From an uncultured Taibaiella sp. (GTDB lineage: Bacteria; Bacteroidota; Bacteroidia; Chitinophagales; Chitinophagaceae): 6,512 bases of DNA. Location: NCBI GenBank assembly GCA_937871155.1, contig CALMXV010000530.1:1-6512 (forward strand), given 5' to 3'. Below the pieces are notes generated by a model, which was not told the DNA's origin, did no database searches, and saw nothing but the letters and a program-made list of their open reading frames with translations. The stretch's first letter is position 1, and every line of letters begins with the position of its first letter. Of the stretch, positions 5,632 to 6,512 are shown one piece after another. The translations under genes and the position numbers were made by a program.

Positions 5632-6360
5632 GTGAAGCGCATTACTTCACAGATTACTCAACTTTTTACCAAACCATCAAAAAAGGAACTCATCCGTAAT
5701 TTGGAAGACTTGTTAGGCTTTCGCCCCAAGCATATACCTTATTATGAACTAGCCTTAATGCATCGTTCTAAATTGGATGAAGCAGAAAGCAATAATGAAC
5801 GGCTTGAGTTTTTAGGTGACGCCATTCTCGGTGCTATCATTGCTGAATATCTTTTTAAAAAGTACCCAACTCAAGATGAAGGTTTCTTAACAGAACTTCG
5901 TTCTCGTATCGTACGAAGAGAATCATTGAATAATGTAGCTATGAGAATGGGATTAAATAAACTCGTTCAATACAATCAACAAGACAAAGGCCTAGGGCGC
6001 AGCCATATATTTGGCAATGCATTAGAAGCTTTGATTGGTGCTATATATTTAGATATAGGCTTTGAAAAAACTAGAAATTTTATTCAATGCAACTTTTTAA
6101 AACTCTATATAGACATAGGCAACCTAGAAGCAACAGACACTAATTTCAAAAACAAATTATTGAACTGGTCACAAAGAAATGGTCATACCATTAGCTTCGT
6201 AACCTTAGAAGAAAAAAATGATGGCTCTAGAAAACTATTCACTATTGGCGTTCTTTTAGATGAACAATTGGTAGCTTCAGGTAATAGTTTTAATAAAAAA
6301 GATGCCGGTCAAGTTGCTGCTCAAAAAGCAATCGCTGTTCTAATTCCTTCCTTAGAATAG
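5632..6360 (+). CDS. rnc: Ribonuclease III (Rnc)
   Basis: The 242-residue double-strand-specific endoribonuclease processes rRNA precursors and structured mRNAs. The catalytic domain (about 22-160) carries the signature NERLEFLGDAIL (55-66) with Glu56, Glu59 and Asp63 matching E. coli Glu38, Glu41 and Asp45. DEGFLTELRS (82-91) includes Glu83, matching Glu65. GNALEALIGAIYLD (128-141) has Glu132, matching the essential Glu117, but Asn129 stands where E. coli has Asp114. The dsRNA-binding domain (about 168-238) starts TNFKNKLLNWSQRNGH and ends with NKKDAGQVAAQKAI (221-234). The start is GTG at 5632, 5 nt after the fabF stop; no later start would keep the basic N-terminal segment usual in Bacteroidota enzymes. 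The spacing implies co-transcription and probable translational coupling with fabF. No clear terminator follows. Confidence 0.96.
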   Translation: MKRITSQITQLFTKPSKKELIRNLEDLLGFRPKHIPYYELALMHRSKLDEAESNNERLEFLGDAILGAIIAEYLFKKYPTQDEGFLTELRSRIVRRESLNNVAMRMGLNKLVQYNQQDKGLGRSHIFGNALEALIGAIYLDIGFEKTRNFIQCNFLKLYIDIGNLEATDTNFKNKLLNWSQRNGHTISFVTLEEKNDGSRKLFTIGVLLDEQLVASGNSFNKKDAGQVAAQKAIAVLIPSLE

Positions 6361-6415
6361 TTTTGACACCTTGCTTCATTATTAATGGTTGAACTGACTC
6401 AAACGAAAGCTATGC

Positions 6416-6512
6416 TTACTTCATAGAACCAGCTATGGCACTTGTTGATGCAGTGTTTTCAATTCCTGTTTTCAAATTTACATTAAGATAGATTTGATCA
6501 TTTCTTGAGCTT
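6416..6512 (-). CDS. Possible C-terminus of an unidentified minus-strand gene (partial)
   Basis: A minus-strand frame enters from the right edge and runs 31 codons to a TAA at 6418-6416, encoding ...NDQIYLNVNLKTGIENTA... and ending AGSMK. The composition looks protein-like and the position, convergent with rnc and 55 nt beyond its stop, is reasonable. The stretch is too short to assign a family, and a chance open frame of this length is quite possible. Competing plus-strand frames here are shorter and less protein-like. Between 6361 and 6415 I see no clear terminator for either direction. Confidence 0.35.
   Translation of the reverse strand, partial: SSRNDQIYLNVNLKTGIENTASTSAIAGSMK

Noticed and set aside
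6410..6426. Hairpin CTATG-7 nt-CATAG after rnc as a terminator
   Set aside because: The stem is only 5 bp and weak, with no T-run on either strand, and it overlaps the stop codon of the possible minus-strand frame.

Overview
The window looks like ordinary chromosomal core sequence from a Bacteroidota bacterium, probably Chitinophagales/Chitinophagaceae-like. The evidence is AT-rich DNA, no Shine-Dalgarno sequences, and several promoters of the Bacteroidota primary-sigma type (TTTG, about 19 nt, then TAnnTTTG). Two small families typical of this phylum are present (DUF3276/PUR-like and DUF2795). The order acpP-fabF-rnc is also characteristic, as is an RNase III reading GNALEALIG at its active site. 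The order-level placement is inference; the phylum is well supported.

Layout. Positions 1-297 (minus) hold the first 99 codons of a YgiD-like 4,5-DOPA extradiol dioxygenase that runs off the left edge. It is divergent from folE (GTP cyclohydrolase I, 422-1018, plus). Next comes a TPR-repeat lipoprotein (1087-2106, plus), which converges on a DUF3276 PUR-like nucleic-acid-binding protein (2174-2563, minus) across a strong bidirectional terminator. A second minus-strand gene, the very acidic DUF2795 protein (2798-3019), has its own terminator and promoter. The plus strand then carries a LolD-type ABC ATPase (3202-3879) and, after a 217-nt gap with a clear promoter, the acpP-fabF-rnc operon (4097-6360). 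The last 97 bases may hold the C-terminus of an unidentified minus-strand gene.

How the genes relate. AcpP carries the growing acyl chain and FabF elongates it. rnc follows fabF by 5 nt and is presumably co-transcribed, which ties an RNA-processing enzyme to the fatty-acid operon. LolD-type ATPases power release of lipoproteins from the inner membrane, and the TPR protein is itself a lipoprotein, but nothing in the sequence links the two directly. FolE starts pterin synthesis. The two DUF genes are separate single-gene units with near-identical promoters.

I see no mobile element, CRISPR array, tRNA, rRNA or defence system, and no convincing undescribed multi-gene system. The points worth a second look are small: a metal-ligand substitution in RNase III, a probable leaderless mRNA, a Tat-like leader on the dioxygenase, and the two uncharacterised DUF genes.
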